64,000 nucleotides of DNA from Steromphala cineraria. Taxonomy: Eukaryota; Mollusca; Gastropoda; Trochida; Trochidae. Of this stretch, positions 47,299 to 60,975 are shown piece by piece. A model generated the notes under the pieces. The model had not been told where the DNA came from. It was given only the letters and a program-made list of their open reading frames with translations, and made no database searches. The translations under genes were made by a program, and so were the position numbers. The stretch spans positions 48,475,227-48,539,226 of the forward strand of contig OU744732.1 in NCBI GenBank assembly GCA_916613615.1, read 5' to 3'. How positions within the stretch are numbered: the stretch's first letter is position 1; each line of letters opens with the position of its first letter.

Positions 47299-50200
47299 CG
47301 TTCACCAACTGTTTCACTTACCAAACTTTTCTACTGTTATGAAAATATTAAATCTAAAATGTTTTGTAATTAATATAAAAACAAAACAGAAATAAAAAAG
47401 GAACTGATATATAATCTGAGATGATAATGTAAAATTCGTTAGGTGTTTTTGTCTTATTTATATAAAATACGTTAGGTTTACTGAAGACATTGTTTGAATA
47501 TGTAAAATGTTTTGTAATTTTTATAAAATCAAAACAGAAATAAAAACGGAATTGAGATATAATCTGATATGATAATGCAAAAGGTGGTTTTATCGTATTC
47601 ATATAAAGTATGCCAGTTTTATTATGTAAATATAGTTCTAGTCCAAAGAACCTATTTGAGGGTCCAAAGGACCTAAATATTGTTTCATTACATTTCTAAT
47701 TGATCACCTTTTAGAAGCATAACATCACTTATTATATGATACGTAGTGAGATACGCTACTTTAACAGTGAAACATACCCTCTATCTAACTACAGTGGCCA
47801 TAACCTTAATCGTTACTCTACTGAGTGGCGATAAGCTTTAACATAAATCGAGTGATGTCGAGTTCAAGAATGTGACGTAATGAAATAATTGTCTGACGTA
47901 ACAAATTCTCTTGTGATGTCAAACTGCTGTGAAAGGTTGATCGAAGTGGCCACCGAACATGAATCTCATGAAAATATGATATTTCTACTTCACTCGATCA
48001 GGTAAGCAAGGTATGAGTCAATAAAATACAGATATCATCTAAATATTGTTTTTTCTCTAATGCAAAAGCTTAAAATACAATGATATGTTTTATCCCGACC
48101 TCTGCATAGAGTCTGCAAAGACTGAATTCAACATTTAATGAAGCATTATCCTCAATAAATGAAATGATAGCAGTCTGATTAAAGTCGACTATGGAATAGT
48201 AAGGTATTGTCTCTGTCACAGTTCGAACCAGCCGAGATATCCTCACAGTCATGGTATAAATCCACCCACCTTTGTCATTTGTTGTTGTAGCAGTTTAACA
48301 CAGATAACGGTTTATGTTCGATTGCATATATAATAAAAAATAACATTGATTACACAATGCTTATTATTAAAACATTTTAAACTAGTTTTGTTTTGTCTCG
48401 AAACGTGTGTACATATTTCGTTTCCCTCGTTTACACATCCAAATTATGTTATCAATAAATCTATGCAATTTCTTGTGAATCATATCTTATCTTTTGATTA
48501 TATAATAGTCGTATTTCATCGCGTATTATCTATCTTGATTGTTTTGACCTAACTTCATAGTCTATTCGACTGCGAGTCATTGTTTTGTTTGAAGTAAAAA
48601 TAATTGAAAATAGTATCTCATGTCAAATATCGTTGGTTTGAGTGATTGTAACTTGATATGACAGAGCTGATGGTGTATTCAGGTTTGATTCAAGATAAAC
48701 GATACAAGCTGGGGAAGATAACGAATGGTTAAATGACTGACATGTACCAACATGGTAAATATTTTATCACTGGACAATAGAGATTCATTATCGTTGTCAA
48801 GATTGTAAGAGGAAAATGAATTATGAAGTAATGCGTTAGATTTAGATTTTTAGAAAGATACAATGGATATTAGATCAATTTTGGATTTCAAACAGAACGG
48901 AATTTTATATAGGGTCTAATCGACTTCCAACCTTTCTCTTGATAATAATTTAAATCAGCGAGCAGTTAACTATATTGAATTTATCATAGTCTGAAGTTTC
49001 ATTTTGATGTCATGTATTATTGTTGATACTATATGTTAGATTTTGACGTTGTTTACAGTATTCTTTAGCCAAAAATGAACAAGGAGCATGCATCAACTTC
49101 AAGATAGAAAGATTAGAAATTAACTGCAACATATGCATATCACTAAGTCTAAGTTGTTTGATGCCATATATTCTACACATATAATGGTTTAATTCAGAGA
49201 ACAAAATGACATAAATACTATGTTGTTCTATTCATAACACTTATCTGTTCACCTGTTCCCTTATTTTCTTCTGCCTTTAATTTACTTACAATATTTTTCA
49301 TTGATACCCCAGCTTCTATTTAAACATGGTTCATGAACTTGTATGTATATATCTTTCATTCATAGGTTAATGATGTTATTATTTTTTCTCTCTACAGCAA
49401 GTTTTTTTTATGTCGATGGATGATCGTCCATTTTTCCAAATTTCCCCGAACAGTGTTAGCACATGTGTTCCAAAAGTTAACATGTCGACAAGAACAACAA
49501 CAAAAATATGGTAATTAGTAAAGAAGAAGAGACCATAATCGTATTATTTTTCTGAATTGATGAAAAACAGGAAATTTTTTCAGAAAACATAACTTTTCTA
49601 AAGCCGAGATCAATAGGTATTCATTATTGTGTATGTTAATTTTGTCATTGCTAAGGGGAAATTTACATGATACAATTCTCGCTAATATCTAAAATTCTTG
49701 GACTTCATTGTTTTTTTGTCATTGTGCTATGCAAATGAATTTTAAATATACTGATACCGAATGAGATGACAGAGCGTATGCTGCCAATGTAAAAATATGT
49801 ATAATAAACGTTTTGTTTTGATTTAATATCTTATCATTTGTTAACTTATTGCTACTTGTGCAATTCTCTGAAAACAATGGTACTTCTGTCAACTTAAGAG
49901 ATAAGAATTCATCAATTGTATAATAATTCTTTAAAAATGTGTCCTTATAACTGGATGGTTACACCATAAAGAATGATTAGTTTTAGATGCAATGTATCAA
50001 ATATCAAACAGTATGGCACTTATACTTTAAACGAAAATATATCAAGGGATTCAAATTCCTTCAAATAAAGAAAAAGCTATCTCCAAATAGTCAGTACTCA
50101 TTGGTTCTGCGTTATCTATAGAAAGCTGAAGAATATTTGCATTGAAGATATGATAAGGCACGAAGATCCAAAGTTTTCAAGTTAGGTAAAAGTATGAACG

Positions 50201-52639
50201 CATATTTCTTTCAAACAAAGCGGGGAAAGCTTTTAGCTTTTTTAATCGTACTAGGAACAGCTCATGATGCTAAGAAATATTAATCCCAAAGCGTCTTGTG
50301 AGATATCAACAGACACTTCCATGAGCTCAGACAAACTGAAATGAATTGAAGAAATTCTTTTGTGTTAAAGTCTAAAGAAGGAAACATTAACTTATACTTA
50401 AAATTGATCAGAAGTTTAAGCTTTGAATTTGCGTTGTATCAAAGAGATAGGTTGGAACAATGGATTACTGTGTTTAGACACCATTTCTTTTTATCAAATT
50501 CAGATCATTGGTTTTAACAAAAAGATGAGAAAAGAGGTTGGTTTTAATTATAAATGGACACAAATGATCCTCATCCTTGCAAATGATTTAAACTCCACTT
50601 ACATGTACATCTTATATATTCAGATTCACATTCATATTCAGATATTTGGTCGCATATTTATTCATTAAACTTGGATAACAGTGTTTTGTCAAACGTCCAA
50701 AATACTTTCAGATAGTTTCACAATATTTACTTACCCATGACAGATTCATAATCATGCTACATCAACCAAAGTTATTAATTCAAAAACAAAACATCACAAG
50801 ACTAATCAATTTTATTATTGTATAGTTTAGAATTCTTGAGAGGGTACAAAAGCAAATTTAAAATGAAATCGAGCTCTCTTGAGCAATCAGTAAGCATGTT
50901 ATTAAACTTGATTAAAACAGAATCATTTAAGATCTAAAACATTTACTTCAATTTAATCTTGATTGCCACAGACGGTTAAGCAATGGTTCACTAGCAGCAA
51001 AGAACACTCAATCAAGACAAGGTTGCTTTCACATTACGCACATGTCAGAACTCCAGTAACTCCTTTCTAAAACGATATTTTTGAAACATAATGCAAGTGT
51101 AAGGACATGGAAGTTACAACAGGAACCACACTATTGAATGATTTCACCTAGAGTTGACATGCAAATCAATAATTGAAAAGGACCATAGGAACAAAATGAC
51201 ATGAAAGGGAATTCTGTCCAATTCACTTAATTGAAGTTACAAGAGTGAGGCGGAGATTATGTTCTAACAGGAACCACAATATTGCAAATATAGTTGACTT
51301 TAAAATTAATAATGGAAAAGGACTATAAAGTAACAAATGGAATGAACATGACAATTATAAAGCTTACTCTCATTATTTTACAATGCAAATTCAAATTCAT
51401 AAGTGAATATTAAAGCTACTCTTACCATATTACACTTATGATACATATGTTAATATAATCAAAATATGATATCGAGTCTATTACGGTAATTACATCTTAC
51501 TTAACACAGTCCCAATGCTTGGCATTGACAAATAGGTTTTCACGAAACATGGCCCTCAGGTCAGAGTTATAAATACATTATTGTGAAGTTAACATGTAGG
51601 TTGAAATCAGATTGGGAGTATGAACGGCTTATCTTCAGCAATAAAAGCCTATCCGTATCTGTATCAACCCTTCATTATATAATTAGTAATAACTTCACCT
51701 TATAATTAGTAATAATTTCCCCTTATAATTAGTAATAATTTCACGCTTGTAAGCGATTCAATATCCCGTAAAGTACTGCTTCTATAAATCTTAAATAATC
51801 TGACATTTTCTAAATCACAAAAAAATAAAACTTGTTTTCCGAGAATGTTTTTATAGCTTGTTGAATCCGAAAATATGAATTTGTCAGTGTCATGTTGATA
51901 CAGTGAATCTATTTATCAAGAATCGATAAAGGGTGTATTTGTTATTATTGATAGTCACAATCTCTGGTATCTTATGAACATGTAGGGGATCGAGATCAAG
52001 GGATACTCTCTATAACGTCACTTGGACTCTTTGTCATTTCATTATGATCATTAAAAAGCAATGTGGATAGATAATATCATAGTTGTAAAATTTCATTGAA
52101 AAATGATAGTACACACCCATACATAACAATTATGAAGTCTGCTACATATTGCAATTCAAATTCATACATGAATATGAAAGCTCATCTTACCATAGTATAT
52201 TTAAGATACATACGTTAATTAAATCTAAATATGACGTCGAGTCTGTTACGGTTATTACCTCTCACGTTACATCCTACATCTTACGTAACACAATTCCCAT
52301 GCTTGGCATTGAAAAATAGATTTTCATGAAACAAGGCCATCAAGTCAGCGTTATAATTACATTATTGTTAAGTTAATATGTAGGCTGAAATCAGATTGGG
52401 AGTATGAACGGCTTATCCTGAGCAATAGAAGCATATCTGTATCAACACTTCATTATATAATTGGTAATGATTTCAACTGTACATCATGGCTTGCAAGCGA
52501 TTCAGTACCTCGGAAATATTGCTTCTATAAATCTCAAACAATCTGACAGTTTCTTAATCACAAAAGAATAAACTGTTTTACGAAAATGTTTTAACAGTTC
52601 AATAAACAAATATCAATTTGTCAGTGTCATGTTGATCTG

Positions 52640-53990
52640 GTGAATCTAATGTTTATTATTTTTTATTATAATCTTATTAGGGTCATAAAAAAGCAATATG
52701 AATACATTATCGTATATTTTGTAAGATTTTATTGTAAAATTAAAATTAAAATCTCATGCGTGTAACAGAATCATTAAATATAATGCAGTAAAAAACGTTG
52801 CTGTTCTAGATCGTTATCAAGATGATTTGTGGTTCAAAATGTTGATAGTTTTATTTTATCTTTGTTTCAAACACTTATATCGAAATTTTAAATAAAAGAA
52901 ATTGTGTCATTTTGATAGAAATCATTTTAATTCTCTTATATTTTTACCTGTTCCGGTGTATTTGATGTTTCTGTTATACAGAAAAAAAACTTCTTACAAT
53001 TGATATTATTAATTATATTTAAGACCTGTTTCCTTTTATTAAACAAATTCTTTTTTTCATTCAATGTATTTCATATTTGCCAATTCTACTCCAATTTTGC
53101 AAGCTTTTTTTGCGTTTGAAAATGAAATGATCACAACAAACCGACTCCGGTCACACTGGGGACCAAACTATGCCAAACGAACAAGCCTGACAATGGCAAC
53201 TATGCACTTAAATTTGAAGTTTACTGCAGTAGGGTTTTTATAAGCTATATCACGATTTGGAAAGTAACCGAAAGAATTCGTAGTTGCATGAAACATTACG
53301 TCCAGAGGTCTGTTTGTCCTCCGGGCGGTTTGCGGACAGTTTGGGGTGTTTTGATGACCGTTTCAGGAGGTTTATTTACCGTTCCTAGCATTGAGAGGGT
53401 CCATGTTAGGTGTATGAGGATATTTCCTCTTTTTGGGGGGACTTGTGTTCCGTTTATACGTATTTGTATTCAGTTTTAAAGGTTTGTTTGCCGTTCGTTT
53501 GGTAGGCCTGTAAATGCCTACCTTTCTTAAAGCAATTACTGTGATTCCCTTACTTGATAAGAGTTTATTAAGATAAGATATGTAATGAAGTTGAATTGAC
53601 AACAACTAAAGTGAATCGAATATTGTGATAATTTAAATCTATGAAAGAATCATGAAAACATTGAACCATGAATAATAATTAGAATGAGTTTTGGCTTATT
53701 CTCGGAAAAAGTTTAACCAACCACAAGATATGAGAGAAACTAAGGCATCAAACAGAGGCATAATTTGAAAAGTCTACAAGTTTGTATCTTGGAAGTATAC
53801 CATCATATTTTAGGAACTGTATTTGCATACTTTTTCTAAATCCTAACTTATGTATCAATAAGGATAAATTACATTTATCGTTCTCCAAAAAAACAACGCA
53901 ACAACCAGCACATCCTATGATCTGCAATCTAATGATATATCATTTGCAATTAAACCTTTTTCTGATTGAGTGATCACGTTTTTCCCGAAA
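52640..53990. other. About 1.3 kb present only in copy B
   Basis: AT-rich flanks surround a GC-richer core (53130-53520) with TCCTCCGGGCGGTTTGCGGA and GGTTTATTTACCGTTCC. The frames of 63 and 77 codons overlap on opposite strands and show no domain. No terminal repeats were identified. Confidence 0.4.
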
Positions 53991-54711
53991 GAAAAAAACA
54001 TATTTTTTTCCTTTTCACGCCATAGTGCTACGGTCATGTTGACATTCATCATGTTTTGAGGAAAATTGTAACCTTCAAATCTTCATAAATCTAAAAGAGG
54101 ATTTTTGTTCGATCTGAAACTGTCGAAATTTCAAGATTTATAGTATCAATACTTCAATGAATATTGCACCATTGAAGGCTGAAAATGAAGTATGGCACAC
54201 TCGTTATATAAAGTCTCAGTCAGGTTTCATACGAGCGATCAAGTTTGCTAACATACAAGAAATCAACTCAAATCAATCCTCGTTTGACTTGTTGACCTCA
54301 CAAATTAGACAATATTGACCTCCATCAGTCACATCTATATAATAAATATCATACGAAATGTTAATTCAAATAAGTGTCGCGAATATGTTGTTATATTCAA
54401 GTGTCACAAGATAGTCAGTTGATTGAGCTAGATTGTATCTTCTGCCTTGTTCAAGACTCAGTCCAGTTAACCGTAGTGTATGAAGGATATCTTTGCGTCA
54501 TTCTACAAAAGGCTAAATGACATAAAATGAAAATATGTGATGATAAGTCATACAAGATTAATAGGCTTGAGGTCCTAATAGGTCACCTGTAAAAAAATAG
54601 TATCCAACACCTCTTATTACAAAACTAGGTTTTGCAAATTAGTCAGATTCGATTCATAGTGAAACAAGGTTAAAGTATAAATCTGGTCTGGTGAAGTGAG
54701 GTGATTTGGAG

Positions 54712-54815
54712 TTTTCAAGGCCATTTTACTCAAATCGTGGTATTATTGCAAGGAGAAAGCCAGCAACGTTTTTGTGGCTCTGTATTGCGGTGAAACATGC
54801 GAGTATCTGTTGGAA
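54712..54815 (+). repeat. Dispersed repeat (see 13655) in copy B
   Basis: It contains TTGTGGCTCTGTATTGCGG and GAAACATGCGAGTATC. It is shortened at its left relative to copy A and followed by 35 bases not in A. Confidence 0.6.
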
Positions 54816-56519
54816 CTAGCAGCCCATTGGTGGTACTGCGCTGACATTCAGTGTAGCATTGCTCCCAAACCTTACAGCGTGTACAACCTCAACCTCTAGT
54901 TCCAAAACCGAACAGAACAAACACTGCACTATTCCGTCCCGAACTTTGGTCTTGAGATGCTAGAAATAGGAATAGAAACAACATTGTATTAAAGCATCAA
55001 ATTAAAAGGAATAAAAGGTAATCGTATTAAAATAGTTATTTAGTAATCTATAGTTAATGAAGAGTAAAGTAGAAAAATATTGACACATCTTTTCACTGAT
55101 GTTTTTCAAATCGCTAAATTGACATCAGATGTGAACAGAAACATAATTTCAGAATTTCAAATTGAAGGTTAGAAAATAGAAAAAAGTTTAACATCAACTT
55201 CAAATGCAAATACTTCCTGTATTTTGTAAGCCTCATCTTGGATAGATATGTATTATAAAGCGATTGCTTAAACTGTTAAAACATAAATTTGTTTCGTGTA
55301 TCCGCTGTTTCAAATTTTTACTAAGATACCCTTTTTTGTTGTAAGGTTAACAAGATGAAAAATGATGCTAATGTATTGCAGAATTGGTATAAAATGGTAA
55401 TGGGAAAGCGATTTATAGAATCAAGGATCATTTAAGGTCCTGTAAATCATCTCTGAGGCTAAATGGAAACATCGAGTTGTTTTCCACTTGACAGAATTAT
55501 TGATAAATCAAATCCAAAACAGTTTAACTTTCGGTTCCATACTACACCAGGGTTAATGATTAATAGTTAATGCCTAATTCATTAAAATTAACGCAACACT
55601 TTATCAAATTTTATCTTAGATCAACATCTGTGTGGAAATAGATAATGTTTATCTCTCATTAATTGAATGATTTCATATAGCTGCCCAATGCCGCAATATT
55701 TCATTCATATTTTAACACCTTCAAAACCATTTTAGTTACATATCAGTACATTCAATGTGAGTCAAATTGATAGTTTGAAGAAAGCTAAGTAAATCACATA
55801 AGTCACTTTTCTTAAAAAATACGAAAGAACAGTATAGAACAAATATCAGTTGGCTTTCCCAAAAAAAATCTCCTACAGAGGTTTTGAATACTTGTAAAAC
55901 ATAAACACACTAGATTTTGCGCGAGTAAGACATTTAATATCACAAGACAATAGGACATGTGTCAAATAACATTAAAAAAGGTTGTTACGTTTGTTAGTTA
56001 GTGCAATGTTGAGCATTTACTTACGCATATGCAAGGCAAAACTTAGGATTTATTTACAAGAACAGAACGGTTTTGTCTGAATTAAATTTCACGGTCCAAT
56101 CTCTCCTTGGAAGTGTATAAAGTATTTATTATTTTGCTTTTTGACACAACTCAAAGTCTGATTTTCTTGTTGTGAAATAATTGAACGTGTTCCTACAAAC
56201 TCTTCCTTTCATTAGTTGTCAAGCTTGAATTCACATATATATTGGAATTTACAAAGACCATTTGCTTTCATTTTAAACATAAAATGTCATTGACACCATC
56301 CCTTCACAAAGGAGGAATAACATTTTGATACTATTCTTTAAAGTATTGAAGTGTCACTTATCCCAGGGTCCATTTGAAATTTTGTCCTTTTTAAAATTAA
56401 TTCTTATTGAGTTAAAAGTGCCGACAGGCAATTCTTGCACAAGGATTGAGCTCCTATCAGTTGAAATCGATAATGTAAAGATCTCACTGGAAGTATTCTT
56501 TTTGCCAATTTGAGTATTT

Positions 56520-58960
56520 AATTGATAATGGAACTACAAGTAATCTGACGATGATCCCAATAGCTTAGCACCTTCCTTCTAAATCAATACTAGCTTAGGA
56601 CAGAGTGCAAGTTAACAACGACAAGTACGAAGATTTTTTGGGTCATCATGTTCAGAATAATGCCATATCTTCTTGCTCAATACACACATTGACGTTGAAG
56701 AGCTCTGTTAATCTTTTGGGTTAAGTAAGACTTCCAGACTAACGCGATAAGAAAATACAGTGGAACACGAACTCGGATATAGCGAACAATTGGATATAAT
56801 GAACAAATTTTCAAGTCCCGTCCCTATATAATACGTTGTAATATTAATGTAAGGATTTAATAACGTTTGAACCAGTTTTGAAGGTGTCATCAGCTAATCT
56901 TTGCCTGTAGAGTCAAAATGAACCTCTCTTAGTTTCATGGATGATTTGGTGTCAAATAAATTATATGATAAAGTTATGTGAATGAATGAGTTGGATTAAA
57001 TAGATTTCAGATATAAAGTCTGAATAAGAAGCTGGTGAACGTCAAATTAATATGCAAATGGCAGCAGTCAGGTGCAATGCTTTCAATGTTGTGTTAATGG
57101 ATGAAACGTCACATGCATTTACACGGTATGGCGAAAAAAACATCATCATGCAATTCTTGTTACTAACAACCTCACGTCTGTTTCATGGAATTAATGACCA
57201 TCTGCACTTTCCCTTCTTTACACTCTCAGTGGTCTTGAAAATATAGCCATAAAGTGCATTTTACTTTCATGATCGATTTGAAATGCAGTTGCAAATGTGA
57301 CGTCGATTTGATGTATTTAAATTACATTCTCAACAATGAGTTGAGATCGATATTCAACAAACTTGTGATCTATTCATTACATACAAAAAGTAATTGACAT
57401 TCCTTTGCAACTATGATCAAACCATGCGCGACATAGTTTTTGTAATGATAAACTTGTTTAGTACCTCAGTGTTCACGATAGTAAAAACATTTTTTTCCGG
57501 TTTTCCGGTACCATTATTTTTGTGTTGACAAAAATCGCAAGTTGAAAACGAAAGGGAGAAGACATTTTGTAAACTTTATTTAGGGAAGAAATTGTTTAAA
57601 TTAGTGACAAAATAGCCGTAGAGTATATTTTGAAATATTATGCCTTTATGACCGCACTTCCACAAAAATGACTTTGCTTATTTTCCCTGATATATAACTA
57701 CAATATATACATATGCTTACATTGGTATTGACTCATAGCCAATAACAATAACGACATGTTTTGTTTATAAGCAGAAAAAGAACTGAATCTGTACTTCGAA
57801 AGGTGACACTACGGATAGAATCTTTAAGGTATTTATCATTTACTTAACTCCTTTGACTGGTCAGATGCATAAACAAAAGTAATCAAAGAACAACGACCAT
57901 GATCGTCTTTTCGTCAGTGTAAAGTCATTGGGCGGAAATTGCTGTAATTTTGGAGTAAAGGAAACGTCAGTCAATGTTTGGATATGCTGTTGACAAGTTT
58001 GAGTTGAGAAACAACAAATATAAACATAGTCTCATCAAAATGTCAATTTATGTAGACTCACTTTCTTTTCATCATCAAAGTATTCAATCTCGTTGACATG
58101 AATGTACACACCGAAAAAGACTGATCCAAAGATTGAATTCCTCAGCAAGCAGCAACAGATATAATTCATATATTTATAAACCAACGACTAAATTGGATGT
58201 GTGCAAGATGGTTGGTAAAGACAGTTTTGACATAAAATCTTCTACCAGTAAGACATTTTGCTATAAGATATTAGTTAGTGCAGAAATATGATAAGATTAT
58301 CGTTACTTTTCTATTTATGCAGTCTTTAATCAACACTGTAGCATTTTGGTCACGAAATGTGAACTACATGTATGTTAACTTTAAACTAGCAATTCGTTTA
58401 AAAAAATAAATATTCTCATCCTTTCATTGTACCTACATTTATTGTGTATTCTCTGCGAATTTTGTTAAAGATATCATATATACAGTGTCCTAGATGCAGT
58501 GATGGATAAAAAGTATCAAAAACAACAAAAGGACAGAGACAGCGAAAAAAACATAAGATTTCAAATCAAACATTCGTGAAATTAGCAAAGGGTTTTGTAC
58601 TTGAAAAACTACGCACAATTGTATCATTTCAAATGTTTATAATAGTGTTGCCTGCTTTTCCGTTTGTATCACTCAAGGAAAGGACGAGAAGTAACAAAGT
58701 CATCTATCAATTGCAAACAAAACAAGTACTATTGTTTCTCATTAGATCGGACCAGTCTTGCATTGATCTAGGATTCTTGCAGGACAAGCAAAACATTTTC
58801 AGACAAATCAATACTACCAACCCAGTGTAGATACAGTGGTTTGGTGAAGGAACCATATAAACGATTTCGTCAACGACAAAGGAGAAAGGGAAATGCCTAA
58901 TTATCGTATCAAATAACGCTACCGTTTCTGCCATTACGTTACCAAAAGCTTACAGAAATA
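56520..58960. other. AT-rich non-coding stretch
   Basis: No gene, RNA or element was recognised. Open frames of 60-84 codons lack domain patterns and splice context. Confidence 0.4.
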
Positions 58961-58970
58961 GTTGTTTTTA

Positions 58971-60168
58971 TACCCCCGCCTTACAGCGTAAGCGGGGGTA
59001 TATAGCGTTCATTCTTTCCGTCCGTCCGTCTGTCCGTCCGTCCGTCCGTCTGTCCGTCCGTCCCAAAACTTTGTGCGGAGCAGATCTCCAAAACTATGCA
59101 TGCTAGCCTCATCAAACTTCATACACATGTCAACCATGATCCCTAGATGTGCCTTTTGAGGGTTAGAACTATTTCTGAATTTTCATTTTTGCGGTTTCCA
59201 TGGAAACGTGACTAAAAAGTGACTCTTTGAGGAAGTTGTTTTGTGCGGAGCATATCTCCAAAACTATGCATGCTAGCTTCATCAAACTTCATACAGATGT
59301 CAACCATGATCCCTAGTTGTGCCTTTTGAGGGTTAGAACTATTTCTGAATTTTCATTTTTGCGGTTTCCATGGAAACGTGACTAAAAAGTGACTCTTTGA
59401 GGAAGTCGTTTTGTGCGGAGCAGATCTCCAAAACTCTGCATGCTAGCCTCATCAAACTTCATACACATGTCAACCATGATCCCTAGTTGTGCCTTTTAAG
59501 GGTTAGACCATCACATTCTTTTAATTTTTGCCGGTTTCCATGGAAACATGACTAAACAGTGACTCTATGACCAAGTTCTTTGTGCGGAGCATATCTCCCA
59601 AACTATTCATGCTAGCTTCACCAAACTTCATACACTTATCAACCATGATCCCTAGTTGTGCCTTTTAAGGGTTACCCCAACAAATTATTTTTATTATTTG
59701 CGGTTTCCATGGAAACATGACTTAAACAGTGATTCTATGATAAATTACTTTGTCCTGAACATATTTCACGAAATATACATCTCAGCTTCACCAAATTTGC
59801 TACATATGTCAATCGTGTTTGCTGGATATGCCTTGTGAGAGTTAAACGATATATATGGATTTTCTTACAAACTTACAAACTTACAAAGTGACTCAACAAA
59901 AATAATTTTGTCCTCCGTGCATCTCGTAGAATATTCATGATAACTACCTCAAATTTGAAATAAAGATCAACCATTATCTCTAGATGTACCCTTTAAATTG
60001 TAAAACCTATTAATTAATTCGGTATTTGGGTTTCAGTTGAAAGAAGACTTATACAATGACTTACTCTATACTCAACTATCATACTTTAACCAATATTAAT
60101 CAGTTTTACTATTTGAAATTCTTTGAACAAAGAAGGGAGCGGGGGTATGTGAGCTTTGCTCGCTTCTT
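58971..60168 (+). mobile_element. Hairpin/(CCGT)n/170-bp tandem-array element
   Basis: A perfect terminal hairpin TACCCCCGC..GCGGGGGTA (58971-59000) is followed by (CCGT)n at 59018-59062. Tandem monomers then begin with TTGTGCGGAG at 59071, 59241 and 59411 and about 59580, with decayed units near 59750 and 59906; the period is 170 bp. Each holds CATCAAACTTCATACA, TCAACCATGATCCCTAG and GTTTCCATGGAAAC. The right end is GGGAGCGGGGGTATGTGAGC with a GAGC/GCTC hairpin. A truncated relative lies at 20893. Confidence 0.8.
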
Positions 60169-60975
60169 CACTTGTTGCATTTGTTGTACCATTTATTTTT
60201 ATGCGAGTAAATGGTCTTTGATTTGGAGAGGAAGATATTACGATTCAATCGAATAACAAATAATGCATAAACCTTTTTTTTATGATTGAATATTTTCATT
60301 TTGTATCAAGGATTATTAGGACATGTCGGACATTCCAAAGGAGAAAGAAGCATAGACAGAAGCGACAGCGATAGATATTTCATATTGGCAAACAGCTGCA
60401 AAAATATGTCATAAAGAAGTTGACATGTTGATATTGAAATAAATAACATTCATACCTGATAACCGGGAGACAGACATTGGAAAAATAATGTGTCTGGTAG
60501 TTGATTCGTCAAGTTTTCAATACAGTACCTAATTTAGTCGGGACAAGATTCCCTGTCAAGTTGCACTTGGATATTTCATAGCTTCAAAAGAATAGGAGTA
60601 AAATAATAGCTTTAAAAAAAGGAAAATAATTCATGGGTTCTAAGACTCCTGATCCTAACAAGATTTGCTCGCTGTTAAAGTAGGTAAATTAATAATTTTA
60701 TGTTGCAACATTCTTAAAACGAACAGTCATAGTTCAGCTGAATATGAAATCTGTACTCAAAGTAAAAACTATGCCTTTTCCTTTGAAGCAAACATAAAGA
60801 AGATGTCAGCTTATTTGCTGATAGGTATATAGAGAATTTCAACACAAAATTTCAAATGTCCTACAAATAACTAAGTTTACTTCAATAAACGAGTTGATAT
60901 ATTGATAAAGACACAAAAGGGTGAGATACTATACTATGTTCATGACGTTATAGCATTGTGACGTCGTTGTGTTCA

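Larger units (their letters stand above)
47350..56505 (+). repeat. Segmental duplication, copy B
   Basis: This is the counterpart of 36630-46780. It has a local tandem doubling of about 150 bp at its start (47354-47490 and 47500-47630, both with AATGTTTTGTAATT and AAAACAGAAATAAAAA). A second doubling follows at 51391-51660 and 52150-52440 (shared CAGATTGGGAGTATGAACGG). About 1.3 kb at 52640-53990 is absent from A. No gene was recognised. Confidence 0.85.

Noticed and set aside
47354..47602. 82-codon minus-strand frame with internal repetition
   Set aside because: The repetition comes from the local 150-bp duplication; composition is AT-driven and copy A does not preserve the frame.
58971..60168. 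CRISPR-like reading of the regular repeats
   Set aside because: Monomers are contiguous 170-bp units without unique spacers, in a eukaryotic setting; it is a transposon-borne tandem array.
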